From contig DDVI01000089.1 in the NCBI GenBank assembly GCA_002345205.1, forward strand, positions 1 through 64,000: a DNA stretch of 64,000 bases. Direction: 5' to 3'. Source of the stretch: Bdellovibrionaceae bacterium UBA2316 (GTDB lineage Bacteria; Bdellovibrionota; Bdellovibrionia; Bdellovibrionales; Bdellovibrionaceae). This document shows, piece after piece, positions 53,850 to 63,781 of this stretch (positions are counted from its first letter, which is position 1; the number at the start of each line of letters is the position of its first letter). Position numbers and translations under genes: made by a program. Below the pieces are notes generated by a model. That model did no database searches and was not told where the DNA came from. It saw only the letters and a list, made by a program, of their open reading frames with translations.

Positions 53850-54245
53850 ATGAGTGAAGATACAATAGATTTCATGGGTTATATGTGGATCCAAAAAGAA
53901 GACGGCGTAGTAACCGTTGGTATTAATGAAGAAGGACTTCAGGACTTCGACGAAATCACATCTATTGAACTGCCTTCAGAAAATGACAAAGTAGAGGCCG
54001 ACACCGTAATAGGCACGATCGAAACTGATGATGGTCCTCTTGATATTTACTCTCCAGTTAACGGCACTGTTTTAGAAGTTAATCCACAAGTTCTTGAATC
54101 GCCGTCATTAATCCAAGACGACCCATTTGAAGAAGGCTGGTTAATCCGAATCGAATCGTCTGATGATTTAGACGAAGATGAAGACGACATTGATGAAGAT
54201 GATGAGGACGACGAAGACGAGGATTCCGAAGAGGACGAAGAATAG
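53850..54245 (+). CDS. GcvH-like protein without the lipoyl lysine, acidic tail
   Basis: A 131-aa protein. Residues about 10-103 match glycine-cleavage H protein: ETDDGPLDIYSPVNGTVLEV, then SPSLIQDDPFEEGWLIRIE. In GcvH the lipoyl lysine sits four residues into ESVKAxSDxY; here that place is Asp61, so no lipoylation can occur. Residues 104-131 are nearly all Asp/Glu. No other gcv genes are near. It may be a scaffold or decoy H-like protein. ATG 53850 follows GAGGGTGAAA. Confidence 0.75.
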   Translation: MSEDTIDFMGYMWIQKEDGVVTVGINEEGLQDFDEITSIELPSENDKVEADTVIGTIETDDGPLDIYSPVNGTVLEVNPQVLESPSLIQDDPFEEGWLIRIESSDDLDEDEDDIDEDDEDDEDEDSEEDEE

Positions 54246-54255
54246 TTAGTCTTCC

Positions 54256-55158
54256 GTGCTACCTCGTTCCCCGGCGGCCCAAAATATTTTTCTATTTTCC
54301 TTATGTTCACTGATTTGGGGATCTACTTATTTTGTAATTACAATACAAATTAGCCAGGCATCCCCATTAGTTACCGTTTTCTGGCGTTTCGTTATTTCTA
54401 CGCTGATCATGTTCGCCTATTTAAAGTTCACTAAACAGAATTTAAAATATAGTCTTCAAACTCACCTATGGTTTTTCCTCCAGGGCGTTTTTAATTTCTC
54501 TATTAACTACATGCTGACTTACAAGGCTGAAACATTTATTAAATCCGGAGTTTTAGCGATCGCCTTCACTACGATGGTTTATTTTAATATTTTATTCTCA
54601 TGGGTATTTTTCAAAAGAACTATCGCTTCAAAAGTTATTTTTGGATCGCTATTAGGTGGCCTCGGCATATTACTTATTTTTAAAGACGATCTATTTATTA
54701 GGTCTTCAAACAATGAAGTATTTGGAATGCTGCTCGGTCTTGGGGCGGCATTGTCGGCTTCAACTGGAAATATGGTATCTGCGCGGAATATTCAAAAAGG
54801 TGTAGGCATAGCTACGGCCAATTCGTTTAGTATGTTGTACGGGACTCTGTTCACGGGCGTTGTTGTTTTAATTTCCGAAGTATCATTTAGAATTCCGTTC
54901 AACCTGTCGTTTATTTCAAGTTTACTTTACCTAAGTATTTTTGGAACTGTGATAGCTTTTGCTGCTTACAATACAATGATCAAAACAATGGGTGCCGAAA
55001 AAGCGGCATACACCACAATTATTTCTCCTATTTTAGCTATCCTACTTTCTTATGCTTTTGAAGGCTTGCAGCTTCATTTAGCTATGGTATTTGGAATCCT
55101 GCTGTGTTTAGCAGGAAATGTTTTAGTTCTTTATAAACCGAAACTAAGGCCTAATTAA
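54256..55158 (+). CDS. EamA/DMT-family transporter
   Basis: A 300-aa ten-helix transporter with the two EamA repeats, beginning SLIWGSTYFVITIQISQASP (the first conserved helix) and ending in the second repeat with GAEKAAYTTIISPILAILLS. The family exports metabolites such as amino acids; the substrate cannot be read from the sequence. The GTG start is 8 bp after the GcvH-like stop. Its end overlaps the convergent gene by 8 bp. Confidence 0.82.
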   Translation: MLPRSPAAQNIFLFSLCSLIWGSTYFVITIQISQASPLVTVFWRFVISTLIMFAYLKFTKQNLKYSLQTHLWFFLQGVFNFSINYMLTYKAETFIKSGVLAIAFTTMVYFNILFSWVFFKRTIASKVIFGSLLGGLGILLIFKDDLFIRSSNNEVFGMLLGLGAALSASTGNMVSARNIQKGVGIATANSFSMLYGTLFTGVVVLISEVSFRIPFNLSFISSLLYLSIFGTVIAFAAYNTMIKTMGAEKAAYTTIISPILAILLSYAFEGLQLHLAMVFGILLCLAGNVLVLYKPKLRPN

Positions 55159-56998
55159 TTCCCATTCTCTGCGCATAGTTGTGACTAGGATCTGACGACA
55201 TTTTTTCGATCATTGGTTTTTGAATATAAATTAAATCTTCCAGCGAGCAATAACCATAGAGACTGGATGGACAACCATATATCAAATGTTGAGAGTAAAC
55301 AGAATTAATTACCCGAGCTTGATCCGAATAGCTCATAGACTGATGAATGCTAAGCAATTGGCTGTGAGCAGCTTTCATTCCCGTATCAAATTCTAACGTC
55401 GAAAGTTTTTTAATTTCCGGCAAGTTAGGATCGCAGCTTAAATCACGTCCATTTGGGTAGCATACTCGAATGGCGTTAGCCACAAGGTCTTTCCTAAAAT
55501 TGAAACTGTACATTAGGAAAGACACCTGCAGGAAACTCAGCTGCAAATTCGTTAAATTATTTAGTCCCCATCGCTGCGCATAGGTAACGCTAGGATCAGA
55601 GGACATCTTATCAGAAATTCCGTTTATATTGAAAATGTAATCAGAATACTTAACAGGGACCGTGTTTCGTCCAAAGAAAATATCGGTCTTGAATAAACTC
55701 ATCAGATCTATTTTTTCACGTTCGGGAAGCGTATCTACCAAACGCAGAAGCTGGTCTCGTTTTTCTCGGAATCGTTTATCTTTACTTGGTGTTGAATACT
55801 GATCAAAAGGCAATCCCAGTGGATCGCAATATTGATAGTGGCAAAAAACCGTTCCCTGTAATGTAGTGACCAGGCGATCGTTCAAATCATTGTATAAAGA
55901 CCTAGCTAATGAATAGGCTTTTTTGTACGGAGCAATTTTAAATCCCAGCTTCTCATATATATGGGCATGAAATTCATCGAATGACATATCGGCATTTTCA
56001 TATTGCTCCAGCGAATAGCCAGGCATTGATGATTTAGCAACTAATTTCCATTTACCGCTCTTAAGAATGGGCCAACGCCATTTTAGAAAGCCTCCTGAAT
56101 TGGAAGCATGATAGCGAATATCTGCTTGAGTCTTGTAAGCATATTCACTGGATGGCTCATTACCATAGAGCACCGAAATACACTCAGCACCACAATAGCT
56201 TTGGAAGCCAACATCATAGATCACTTGAGTGTGGCCCGTGTTACCCGATCGTAACGTTAGAATGACGGATCCGGGAGTCACAAATTCAGTATTTATTTTA
56301 ATTGGATAAAGATCATTGAATATACTATGAGTGTAGGTCGAATCAAAAAGGTAGCGCATAGCTGCCTTGAACCGTTCATCTTTTTTCCAATCCGCGTCTG
56401 TCGGCAATGTACTCCATTTTTTTGATTCACTAAAATGTCCGAATAATTTTCCAGAACCAGCTAGTGAATTCAACATGGGTAGCTTGTTATCATGGGCGTA
56501 TATCCAGCGACCTAACAAAGCGTAATCTGCACAATCAAATTCAAGGCCACTACCAACCGCCAAGTTAGTCGACGCATTTTTTTTAAACCAGTCTGCAAAT
56601 TTTTTTTCATCCTCAATCGACCACTCATTTTTAATTGGCGACCACAGTGGCGAAGGCGCCTTGTTTAATTTACCAATTTCGTTATCCTTATAAAAGGAAC
56701 TGGGTCTATGAATTAGATCATTTAAGTGTATAAAATACTTTGCTCTATCTAAGACTTCGTTAAGCTTTTTTCCATTAAATTTTGAACGCTCGATGACCAC
56801 TTGTGATGTCTGTCTCTGATCCACTTTAATAGCAGGATCATCCACTACTAAGAGAAAAATGCCGCCCTCGTATTCATTTAAAATTACCCAACGATTCCAC
56901 TTTGCGCCCTTAGGATCTGTATAACTATTTGTGAATTGCTTTGCCAAAACAGGGGCCGCAAATAAAAAAGAAGTAAGTAAAAAAACATAGGTGGTCAT
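55151..56998 (-). CDS. Large exported protein with Cys/His pair
   Basis: A 615-aa exported protein (signal VFLLTSFLFAAPVLA). Cys156 in GLEFDCADYALLGRW and His256 in SGNTGHTQVIYDVG are spaced like a papain-like/NlpC-P60 cysteine-hydrolase domain, and the strand PGSVILTL between them fits. The C-terminal half is helical and holds two copies of a motif, KMSSDPSVTYAQRWGLNN and KMSSDPSHNYAQRMGIN. Substrate unknown; cell-wall peptide cleavage is one option. Confidence 0.5.
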   Translation of the reverse strand: MTTYVFLLTSFLFAAPVLAKQFTNSYTDPKGAKWNRWVILNEYEGGIFLLVVDDPAIKVDQRQTSQVVIERSKFNGKKLNEVLDRAKYFIHLNDLIHRPSSFYKDNEIGKLNKAPSPLWSPIKNEWSIEDEKKFADWFKKNASTNLAVGSGLEFDCADYALLGRWIYAHDNKLPMLNSLAGSGKLFGHFSESKKWSTLPTDADWKKDERFKAAMRYLFDSTYTHSIFNDLYPIKINTEFVTPGSVILTLRSGNTGHTQVIYDVGFQSYCGAECISVLYGNEPSSEYAYKTQADIRYHASNSGGFLKWRWPILKSGKWKLVAKSSMPGYSLEQYENADMSFDEFHAHIYEKLGFKIAPYKKAYSLARSLYNDLNDRLVTTLQGTVFCHYQYCDPLGLPFDQYSTPSKDKRFREKRDQLLRLVDTLPEREKIDLMSLFKTDIFFGRNTVPVKYSDYIFNINGISDKMSSDPSVTYAQRWGLNNLTNLQLSFLQVSFLMYSFNFRKDLVANAIRVCYPNGRDLSCDPNLPEIKKLSTLEFDTGMKAAHSQLLSIHQSMSYSDQARVINSVYSQHLIYGCPSSLYGYCSLEDLIYIQKPMIEKMSSDPSHNYAQRMGIN

Positions 56999-57206
56999 AT
57001 TTACCTACTTCGGTTGTCCATAACATTACTCGTGCCAATCACTACCTTTTTTAGACTTTTTTATAGAGGCAGTATGTTATTATTTTAACGCTAAGACACA
57101 TGGACGACTAGACCTTTGTCTTGTTTCAAGTAAATCTTAGTACCCGGCTAAAAATGACATTTTCACAGGTCACGAGTTGCCTATTTTTCGCCTGCGGGGT
57201 AAAAAA
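56999..57206. other. Divergent intergenic region
   Basis: About 208 bp between the exported protein and the hybrid kinase. It should hold two promoters. A T-rich stretch (around 57045-57070) and no obvious gene or structured RNA are seen. Confidence 0.5.
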
Positions 57207-59756
57207 ATGTCTCATTTCCTTAGAAAAGGTTGGTGTCTTTTGGAAAGCACAGGCGATTTTCCTTTTTCAGCTACAGACAAAGTTCCCTCAGGAACAACCT
57301 ATGCGCGCGAAAATTTTTTTGAACTTGCTGAATCGATTCCTAGTTTTGTCTGGACGACTGATGCGCAAGGAAATATCGAATATTTCAATCGAGAATATCA
57401 ATCTTATTTGGGAATGGCTGTCAGCCAGGACAGCCTGTTGTTTTGGTCCCAAGCTGTTCATGAAAATGATCGCGCAGAGTCCTACTCACGGTGGACGAAA
57501 TGTTTATCTACCGGAGATGCGTTCGAAAAGGAACACCGCCTACTCTCAAGCGATGGAACTTACAATTGGTTTTTAAGCCGAGCTATTCCCATTCGAAACA
57601 GCGAAAACCAAGTTTATCGCTGGATCGGTACGGCCACTAATATTGAAAAACAAAAAAGTATTCTATTTAGTCTTCAAAGCTCAAAACACCGTTTAGAAAT
57701 TATTCTTGAGGGCATAACAGATGGAGTTACCGCTTTTGATCGCGATGGAAATTTTGTCTATGCAAATCCTGCTGGTGCACACATGTGTGGATTTAAATCT
57801 GTTGCCGAGATGTTGTCGACTCCTACCGATCAGGTTATGGATAGATACCTTATCTTAGATGAACAAGGGCAAGCCTTTGCAAACGAAAAACTACCTGGAC
57901 GACTGGCGCTTAAAGGTGTAAAAAATCCTCCCGAAACGGTCGTACAAATTGAAATGAAAGATACTGGCAAACGCAATTGGGTTCTGATAAGTGCCGCGCC
58001 TGTGTTTGATGAAACTGGTGAAGTTCTATACGCTGTATCTATTTTTCGTGATTTCACGATTCATAAAGAGAATGAAAATTCGCTTAAAAGCCGTGAGTCC
58101 GCATTTCGCTTGATAGCCGAAACGGGAATCATTCTTAATTCATCACTAGACTACTTGGCGACATTGCAAAAATTATGTGAACTGATTGTTCCCCTGCTTG
58201 CAGACTGGTGTACAATCGACGTCATTTCAGATCCCAAAGATCCTAAAACGATAAATTGGCATTGGAATCCCGCCAAGCGAAAGTGGGCCGAAGAGTATCA
58301 AAGAAAGTACCGTACTGATTGGCGATCGTCACCGGGAACAGCACGAGTCTTTAGTACCGGAAAATCCGAACTGTACGAAACTATTTCTATGGAGTTACTC
58401 GAGGCAAGTATTGCAAATCCAGATCAGCTAAAAGAGATTCGCAAAATTGGAATGAGTTCAATTATGTGTGTTCCGATTGTGGCAAATAATAAAGTTCTTG
58501 GAGCCATCACCTTTGTAGCGTCTGAATCGAAACGAAAATTTTCTTCCTTTGATTTAACTCTAGCTGAAGACGTGGGCCGACGTGCTGGCTTAGCCATTGA
58601 TCAATCTTTGCTTTATGAAAGTGAACGTCATGCGCGTGAACAAGCGGAGAATGCTAATAATTCAAAATCTACGTTTTTGGCCAATATGTCCCACGAAATC
58701 CGTACACCGTTAAATGCGTTAATTGGCTTCAATGAACTTCTGCGCTCAGATGCCTTAAGTAAAGATGAACGCGCAGAATATCACAATATTATTCAACGTA
58801 ATGGAGAACTTCTATTACACCTTATAGATGATATTTTGGATTTATCTAAAGTTGAAGCAGGTCATTTGGCAGTAGAAACAGTTACCGTTTCACTTTCTGA
58901 TCTGCTTGAGGAAATTAATTCTTTCAAAACAGCACGGGCATCCGCAAAAGGACTTAAATTCGTTATGGATGTTGCGCCCGATGTACCGCATGAATTCGTT
59001 ACGGATCCTTTGCGATTGAAGCAGATTTTAAACAATATCATTGGAAATGCTATTAAATTTACGTCAAACGGATTTGTTAGAGTCACGGTAAGCTGCGATA
59101 GAATTCGCCGCAAACTTATCTTTAAAGTAATTGATAGTGGGATAGGCATCCTGCCAAAAGATCGAGAAAAGCTATTCCAACCGTTTAGTCAGGCGGATGC
59201 TTCTGTTACCAGAAAATACGGTGGTACAGGCTTAGGACTAATTTTATCCAAACGATTGGCACAACGCTTAGGGGGAGACCTTGTTTTAGAGGATGCTAAA
59301 GACAATAAAGGTGCTACATTTAGAATTGAAATCGCTTCAGATTTAATAGCAAACTCTGTCGTTGAAAAAATCAACATATTGCCCGAAAAATCTGTTAAAG
59401 GTCTCAAAATTTTGGTGGTTGATGATTCTATCGACAACCAAGTTCTAATTGAACATATTCTGAAATCACGAGGCGCCGCAATCGAAACTGCTGACAATGG
59501 CCAAATTGGAGTGAACAAAGCCTTAGAAAAAGAATACGATGTTGTACTTATGGACGTACAAATGCCCGTTCTAGATGGACATTCCGCTACTCGCATTTTG
59601 CGCGAAAAAGGCTATTCACGCCCGATTATTGGCCTTACCGCCCATGCCATGCAAGATGATCGTCGCCGATGCCTAGAAGCAGGCTGTTCTGATTATCTAA
59701 CTAAACCTATCCGCACAGATATGTTGATTCAGACTATCAGTCGTCATATTACTTAA
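57207..59756 (+). CDS. Cytoplasmic hybrid sensor histidine kinase (PAS-PAS-GAF-HK-REC)
   Basis: An 849-aa kinase without membrane helices. In order: a PAS domain (from about residue 35, DAQGNIEYFNREYQSYLG), a second PAS (about 165, ITDGVTAFDRDGNFVYANP), a GAF domain (about 310-470), HisKA with the phospho-acceptor His in NMSHEIRTPLNALIGF, HATPase (NNIIGNAIKF, DSGIGI, GGTGLGL), and a C-terminal receiver with phospho-Asp in DVVLMDVQMP and Lys in LTKPI. ATG at 57207 has GGGG upstream; the frame is open to 57177. Input signal and output partner are unknown. Confidence 0.9.
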   Translation: MSHFLRKGWCLLESTGDFPFSATDKVPSGTTYARENFFELAESIPSFVWTTDAQGNIEYFNREYQSYLGMAVSQDSLLFWSQAVHENDRAESYSRWTKCLSTGDAFEKEHRLLSSDGTYNWFLSRAIPIRNSENQVYRWIGTATNIEKQKSILFSLQSSKHRLEIILEGITDGVTAFDRDGNFVYANPAGAHMCGFKSVAEMLSTPTDQVMDRYLILDEQGQAFANEKLPGRLALKGVKNPPETVVQIEMKDTGKRNWVLISAAPVFDETGEVLYAVSIFRDFTIHKENENSLKSRESAFRLIAETGIILNSSLDYLATLQKLCELIVPLLADWCTIDVISDPKDPKTINWHWNPAKRKWAEEYQRKYRTDWRSSPGTARVFSTGKSELYETISMELLEASIANPDQLKEIRKIGMSSIMCVPIVANNKVLGAITFVASESKRKFSSFDLTLAEDVGRRAGLAIDQSLLYESERHAREQAENANNSKSTFLANMSHEIRTPLNALIGFNELLRSDALSKDERAEYHNIIQRNGELLLHLIDDILDLSKVEAGHLAVETVTVSLSDLLEEINSFKTARASAKGLKFVMDVAPDVPHEFVTDPLRLKQILNNIIGNAIKFTSNGFVRVTVSCDRIRRKLIFKVIDSGIGILPKDREKLFQPFSQADASVTRKYGGTGLGLILSKRLAQRLGGDLVLEDAKDNKGATFRIEIASDLIANSVVEKINILPEKSVKGLKILVVDDSIDNQVLIEHILKSRGAAIETADNGQIGVNKALEKEYDVVLMDVQMPVLDGHSATRILREKGYSRPIIGLTAHAMQDDRRRCLEAGCSDYLTKPIRTDMLIQTISRHIT

Positions 59757-59761
59757 TAGGT

Positions 59762-60667
59762 ATGGGTAAAAATCACTCGCACCATCATCGCGGACACTCG
59801 CATGGCTCAAGCTCATCTCGAATGGGCATCGCCTTTTTATTGAACCTTTTTTTCGCCATTATTGAACTAGTGGGTGGACTTTATACCAATAGTTTAGCGA
59901 TACTTTCAGATGCCTTCCACGATCTAGGCGATGCTTTGGCCATCGCGCTGGCTTGGTTTTTAGAAAAAAAATCTAAAAAAGGTAGTACATTAGAATTTTC
60001 ATACGGATATCGCAGACTCAGCGTGCTGGGCGCACTCATAACAGGCTTAATTTTAATGACAGGGTCTGGACTCATTTTAGCAAAAGCCATTCCCCGACTA
60101 TTTAATCCCGAAGAAACTAACGTTGAAGGTATGTTGCTGCTTTCAATTTTAGGTATTTCTGTTAATGGCTTTGCCGCCTTTCGTATGTCCAAAGGCACTT
60201 CGTTAAATGAAAAAATGATCCTTTGGCATTTGTTAGAAGATGTTATGGGCTGGGTCGCTATTTTTGTGGGTTCAATCGTTATGATGTTCTACAAGCTACC
60301 TGTCCTTGATCCCATCATGGCGATCGGTATTGCAGTTTGGGTATTGTGGAATGTTTTTAAAAACATAAAGACGACTTTGAACGTATTCTTGCAAGCTACT
60401 CCTGACGGCATCACTATTTCAAGCGTAACTGAAAAGATTAAACAGGTACAATTGGTCAAAAGCGTTCATCATCTGCACCTATGGTCAATGGATGGAGATC
60501 ACCATATTTTAACGACACATTTGGTTGTAGACGACAGTGCCACCAAAGATGAAGTTCATAAAATGAAAATTAATTTGAAGAAGATTTTAATGGACGAGTT
60601 CCATATCACCGAAGCGACTATAGAAGTCGAATGGCCGAATCAATCGTGTTCTGATCCTAAACACTAG
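59762..60667 (+). CDS. Cation diffusion facilitator metal exporter
   Basis: A 301-aa CDF antiporter that moves Zn2+ or similar ions out of the cytoplasm. A His-rich N-terminus (NHSHHHRGHSHGSS) precedes six helices. Helix II has SDAFHDLGDALAIALAW and helix V HLLEDVMGW, which give the tetrahedral metal site with two HxxxD pairs. A cytoplasmic C-terminal domain (SVHHLHLWSMDGDHHILTTH) follows. It starts 5 bp after the kinase gene, so the two may be co-expressed. Confidence 0.9.
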   Translation: MGKNHSHHHRGHSHGSSSSRMGIAFLLNLFFAIIELVGGLYTNSLAILSDAFHDLGDALAIALAWFLEKKSKKGSTLEFSYGYRRLSVLGALITGLILMTGSGLILAKAIPRLFNPEETNVEGMLLLSILGISVNGFAAFRMSKGTSLNEKMILWHLLEDVMGWVAIFVGSIVMMFYKLPVLDPIMAIGIAVWVLWNVFKNIKTTLNVFLQATPDGITISSVTEKIKQVQLVKSVHHLHLWSMDGDHHILTTHLVVDDSATKDEVHKMKINLKKILMDEFHITEATIEVEWPNQSCSDPKH

Positions 60668-60675
60668 GATTAAAA

Positions 60676-60712
60676 AAAAAGCTCCAGACTGTTTCCAATC
60701 CGGAGCTTTCGA
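60676..60712. terminator. Bidirectional intrinsic terminator
   Basis: AAAGCTCC and GGAGCTTT arms flank a short loop. On the plus strand the stem is preceded by an A-run, which on the minus strand reads as a T-run after the stem, so it should terminate the M13 peptidase transcript well. Coordinates are approximate by 1-2 bp. Confidence 0.75.
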
Positions 60713-60732
60713 ATTTAATCTGTCCTAAATAA

Positions 60733-62748
60733 TTACCAAATTACGATGCGATCTTTATCAGAAAGAACCATCGGTTGGCCGGCTTTACAGTCAAAGGCTT
60801 CTTGGAAACCAGGTTGATGTTTAACTTGTTCATTAATTCGCGCCCAACCCAAAGCATGTGGATCTGTCTTTAGCTGCTTTTCCTTGTAACCATCCCGCTT
60901 TACTTCACACCAAGTGCGTGCATAAGAAACGAAGAACTTTTGCTTATTTTCTTTTGTTCCTTGGTTATCTTTAAACGCTGCTTTGTACGCAAAACTTAAA
61001 CCCACAAGGTCAGCTACGTTTTCACCAAGAGTTAATTTTCCGTTATGACCTGCTTTATCAAACTGGGCGACCATACGTTGGCCACGCTTTTGGAACTCAG
61101 CTAGATCATTCATAGTCATCCAAACACGCAAAGTACCTTTGTCGTCATAGCGTGACCCTTGATCGTCGATACCGTGACCAAGCTCGTGCCCCATGACAGC
61201 GCCCACCGCACCCAGATTTTCTTCCAATGTATTTTTGTCATCGAAGAAAGGGTATTGCAAAATACCCATAGGCATTACGAATTTATTTTCGCTTGGAGAG
61301 AAGTACGCATTAACCGTTAACGGCCCCATACCCCAAGCATCTTTGTTAACTGGTTCTTTCATTTCTTTAATCGTCTTCTTGATCAAAGCAACTCGTAGTC
61401 TTTGTGCATTCTTGATTGGCTCTGTCGCAGAGTACTTTTGAATTGGGTTGAAATTCCACTCACGATCTGTTTGAGGAGCTACGACTTGCAAACGGCAGGT
61501 TGTGATTTTCTTTTTAGCTGTTTCTTTTGCTTCCGCAGATAACCACGTGCTTTTATTAATTCCATCTAAAATAGACCCACGAATTTTTTCAGAAATCTCT
61601 ACTACTTTTTGCTTAGGGAAATTTGGAAATAGTCTTTGCATTAGAACTTCATCTACTTCTTTTTCGAATTCGTTCATCATTCGTAGAGTACAGCGTTCTT
61701 GGCGAACGGGACGAGTTTCCGGACCACCTAAATGTTTTTTATTGAATGCAAATTTCTTTGCAAAAAATTCGGGGTAGCCATCATCCATTAAACCAGATGC
61801 GGTTCTATATAAATAGATATCTTTAAGAGTCTCTAGGTTTTTTTCTGTTAAGTATTCATTGTAAAACTTAAATCCCTCAGGAATGTTTACGCGAACATTT
61901 AACTTCTTAGGAACATGTTTGAAGTACACTTCGGCGCCCACATTAGGAAAATCTTTTAAGAATTGCGCTTGCGGCATATCACGCTTTTCACCCCAACGCT
62001 GACGACGTTCTGCCGCCTTAGGATAACGCTGCACAAATTCAGTTTCTAAATTGTACATATTTTCAATTCGAACTTTCATTTCTTCAGCCGTCATAGTTGG
62101 ATATACGGTTTTGAAAAACTCAGTCATAACTGCTTTGTAATCCGCAACTAGTTCTGGTTTTTCATAATAACCGTGATCTGGTAAACCCATGAAGCTTACT
62201 GCCATATAGGCATCGTATACGTCCGAATTGTCAGAGTTTGCAGAGCTATCAAATACGATGAGGTTTGATTTTCCAGCAAAGAAGTTATCAGAGTCTAATT
62301 TTAGGAAGTCTTTTACCGTTTTAACTTTTGCAATCGCTTTAACTCGTTCCGCTATCGCCGACTTTTCTTCTTTTGCGCCAGCGCTTTCATTCATACAGGC
62401 CATGTAGAAATTTTTTATTTGCATTGCACGCGGAGTTAGCTTCTTTTCTTTGTCGATATTAGAAAAGAACTCTTTCTTTTTATTTAAGATTCTTTCAAAT
62501 GAATCGCTAAATGAAAAAGTGTGAGAGCTGCGATCTGGACGAAGCTCAAATGAGTTTTCAACATCACTACAAACGTAATCATGAAAATTCTCACACGCAG
62601 ATATCGTTGAGCTTAAAGGAAATGTCCTTCTTTCTGGAATCTCACTTGTTTTTTTGCTCATTGGTAACGCCTTAGTATCCGTATTTTGGTGTGCCTGTGT
62701 TGTGATAAACGCAAAAGCAGACAGACCCGCTAACAAAAATGCTTTCAT
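60733..62748 (-). CDS. M13-family metallopeptidase (PepO/neprilysin type)
   Basis: A 671-aa zinc endopeptidase with a signal peptide (AFLLAGLSAFAFITTQA). Zinc ligands are in VMGHELGHGIDD (HExxH) and the Glu of ENVADLVGLSFA. The N-terminal M13 domain (SACENFHDYVCSD) and NAYFSPSENKFVMPMGI are also typical. It degrades small peptides in the periplasm or outside the cell, which suits a predator. Its message ends at the terminator just downstream. Confidence 0.92.
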   Translation of the reverse strand: MKAFLLAGLSAFAFITTQAHQNTDTKALPMSKKTSEIPERRTFPLSSTISACENFHDYVCSDVENSFELRPDRSSHTFSFSDSFERILNKKKEFFSNIDKEKKLTPRAMQIKNFYMACMNESAGAKEEKSAIAERVKAIAKVKTVKDFLKLDSDNFFAGKSNLIVFDSSANSDNSDVYDAYMAVSFMGLPDHGYYEKPELVADYKAVMTEFFKTVYPTMTAEEMKVRIENMYNLETEFVQRYPKAAERRQRWGEKRDMPQAQFLKDFPNVGAEVYFKHVPKKLNVRVNIPEGFKFYNEYLTEKNLETLKDIYLYRTASGLMDDGYPEFFAKKFAFNKKHLGGPETRPVRQERCTLRMMNEFEKEVDEVLMQRLFPNFPKQKVVEISEKIRGSILDGINKSTWLSAEAKETAKKKITTCRLQVVAPQTDREWNFNPIQKYSATEPIKNAQRLRVALIKKTIKEMKEPVNKDAWGMGPLTVNAYFSPSENKFVMPMGILQYPFFDDKNTLEENLGAVGAVMGHELGHGIDDQGSRYDDKGTLRVWMTMNDLAEFQKRGQRMVAQFDKAGHNGKLTLGENVADLVGLSFAYKAAFKDNQGTKENKQKFFVSYARTWCEVKRDGYKEKQLKTDPHALGWARINEQVKHQPGFQEAFDCKAGQPMVLSDKDRIVIW

Positions 62749-62820
62749 ATATTTTTCCTTCTATTTAAAGATATTAGAAAATGATTGATATAATGCTAAG
62801 GTGGTCAGAATTTAATGTCA

Positions 62821-63702
62821 TTACTTTATATCAGTAATGATATCTCGCAAAAAATGATCGCGAAAATTATATGGTAACGAATAGTGTCCTTCACCATCGT
62901 ATAGTTTAAAACGCACATCAGTAAGTTCTTCCTTCATGAATCGCGACCAGATCGGATGAACAACGTCGTCGGCGTTTCCGTGGTACAAATAGTAAGGAAC
63001 TTTGATATTTTTGATTTCAAATCCCCATGGTTGAAGATAGATACGCATATCAGACAAAAGTCCGTATGGCCCCTTCATAACCGAAAATTTAAATGTTTCG
63101 AACAAAAATGGTCCCATTTCGGGATCATCCAAAACTTTTCGATCGTTAGGACTAACTCCTTCAAAATCTGAAGTTAGAATTTGATCAATACGATCAGCAT
63201 TTCTATTATACAGACGCTCGATAAAAAATTCCAACGCAGGCCGAGGCAGCATTTTGTTCAATAGATATATTTTCTTTTGAGCCTGATTTAAAAATGGAAA
63301 CTTTTTTAACTCCATTGGCCCAATTCCGTTAATAGATAATGTCGCTTGCACTCGATGTCCTAAAAAGAAGGAAACAGCTGCGGCGTAGGGTCCACCGCCA
63401 CTTACGCTAAGGACAACGAATTTTTCGTAACCTAATAAAGTCATGAGTTCATCGGTATTTTCCGCATATTTTTTTAGACTAAAATCGGGTTCATGTTCAG
63501 CTATTCCATATCCGGGTCGATCCATCGCAATCATAAAAAAATCTTTTTCGTAAGGACTGCCTTTTAACAACATCTGGCCTTGTTTGCCCGTACCCGGAAA
63601 ACCGTGAACAAATAGAATCGGTTTTGCTAAGGGATTACCATACGTATAATAATGAACCTTTTTATTATATTTCGAAGTGAATGAATGAGCCTGCATTTCC
63701 AT
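62821..63702 (-). CDS. Alpha/beta hydrolase
   Basis: A 293-aa hydrolase with LFVHGFPGTGKQGQM (oxyanion hole), the nucleophile elbow SVSGGGP, an acidic residue in HGNADDVVHP and the catalytic His in GEGHYSLP. No signal peptide. The substrate is unknown. It is divergent from the RND pump gene and upstream of the M13 gene on the same strand. Confidence 0.8.
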   Translation of the reverse strand: MEMQAHSFTSKYNKKVHYYTYGNPLAKPILFVHGFPGTGKQGQMLLKGSPYEKDFFMIAMDRPGYGIAEHEPDFSLKKYAENTDELMTLLGYEKFVVLSVSGGGPYAAAVSFFLGHRVQATLSINGIGPMELKKFPFLNQAQKKIYLLNKMLPRPALEFFIERLYNRNADRIDQILTSDFEGVSPNDRKVLDDPEMGPFLFETFKFSVMKGPYGLLSDMRIYLQPWGFEIKNIKVPYYLYHGNADDVVHPIWSRFMKEELTDVRFKLYDGEGHYSLPYNFRDHFLRDIITDIK

Positions 63703-63781
63703 AAACGTGTGTTTGAATGTAGACCTATAACTTTAAAAGTTCAACTTGAACTCTGAAAAAATACCTCTAACCTTTATACTT

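Noticed and set aside
54047..54310. Minus-strand ORF with a long serine run
   Set aside because: Antisense of the acidic tail codons of the GcvH-like gene; composition artefact.
57121..57576. 151-aa plus-strand ORF
   Set aside because: Overlaps the kinase start in another frame, and the kinase frame has clear PAS domains.
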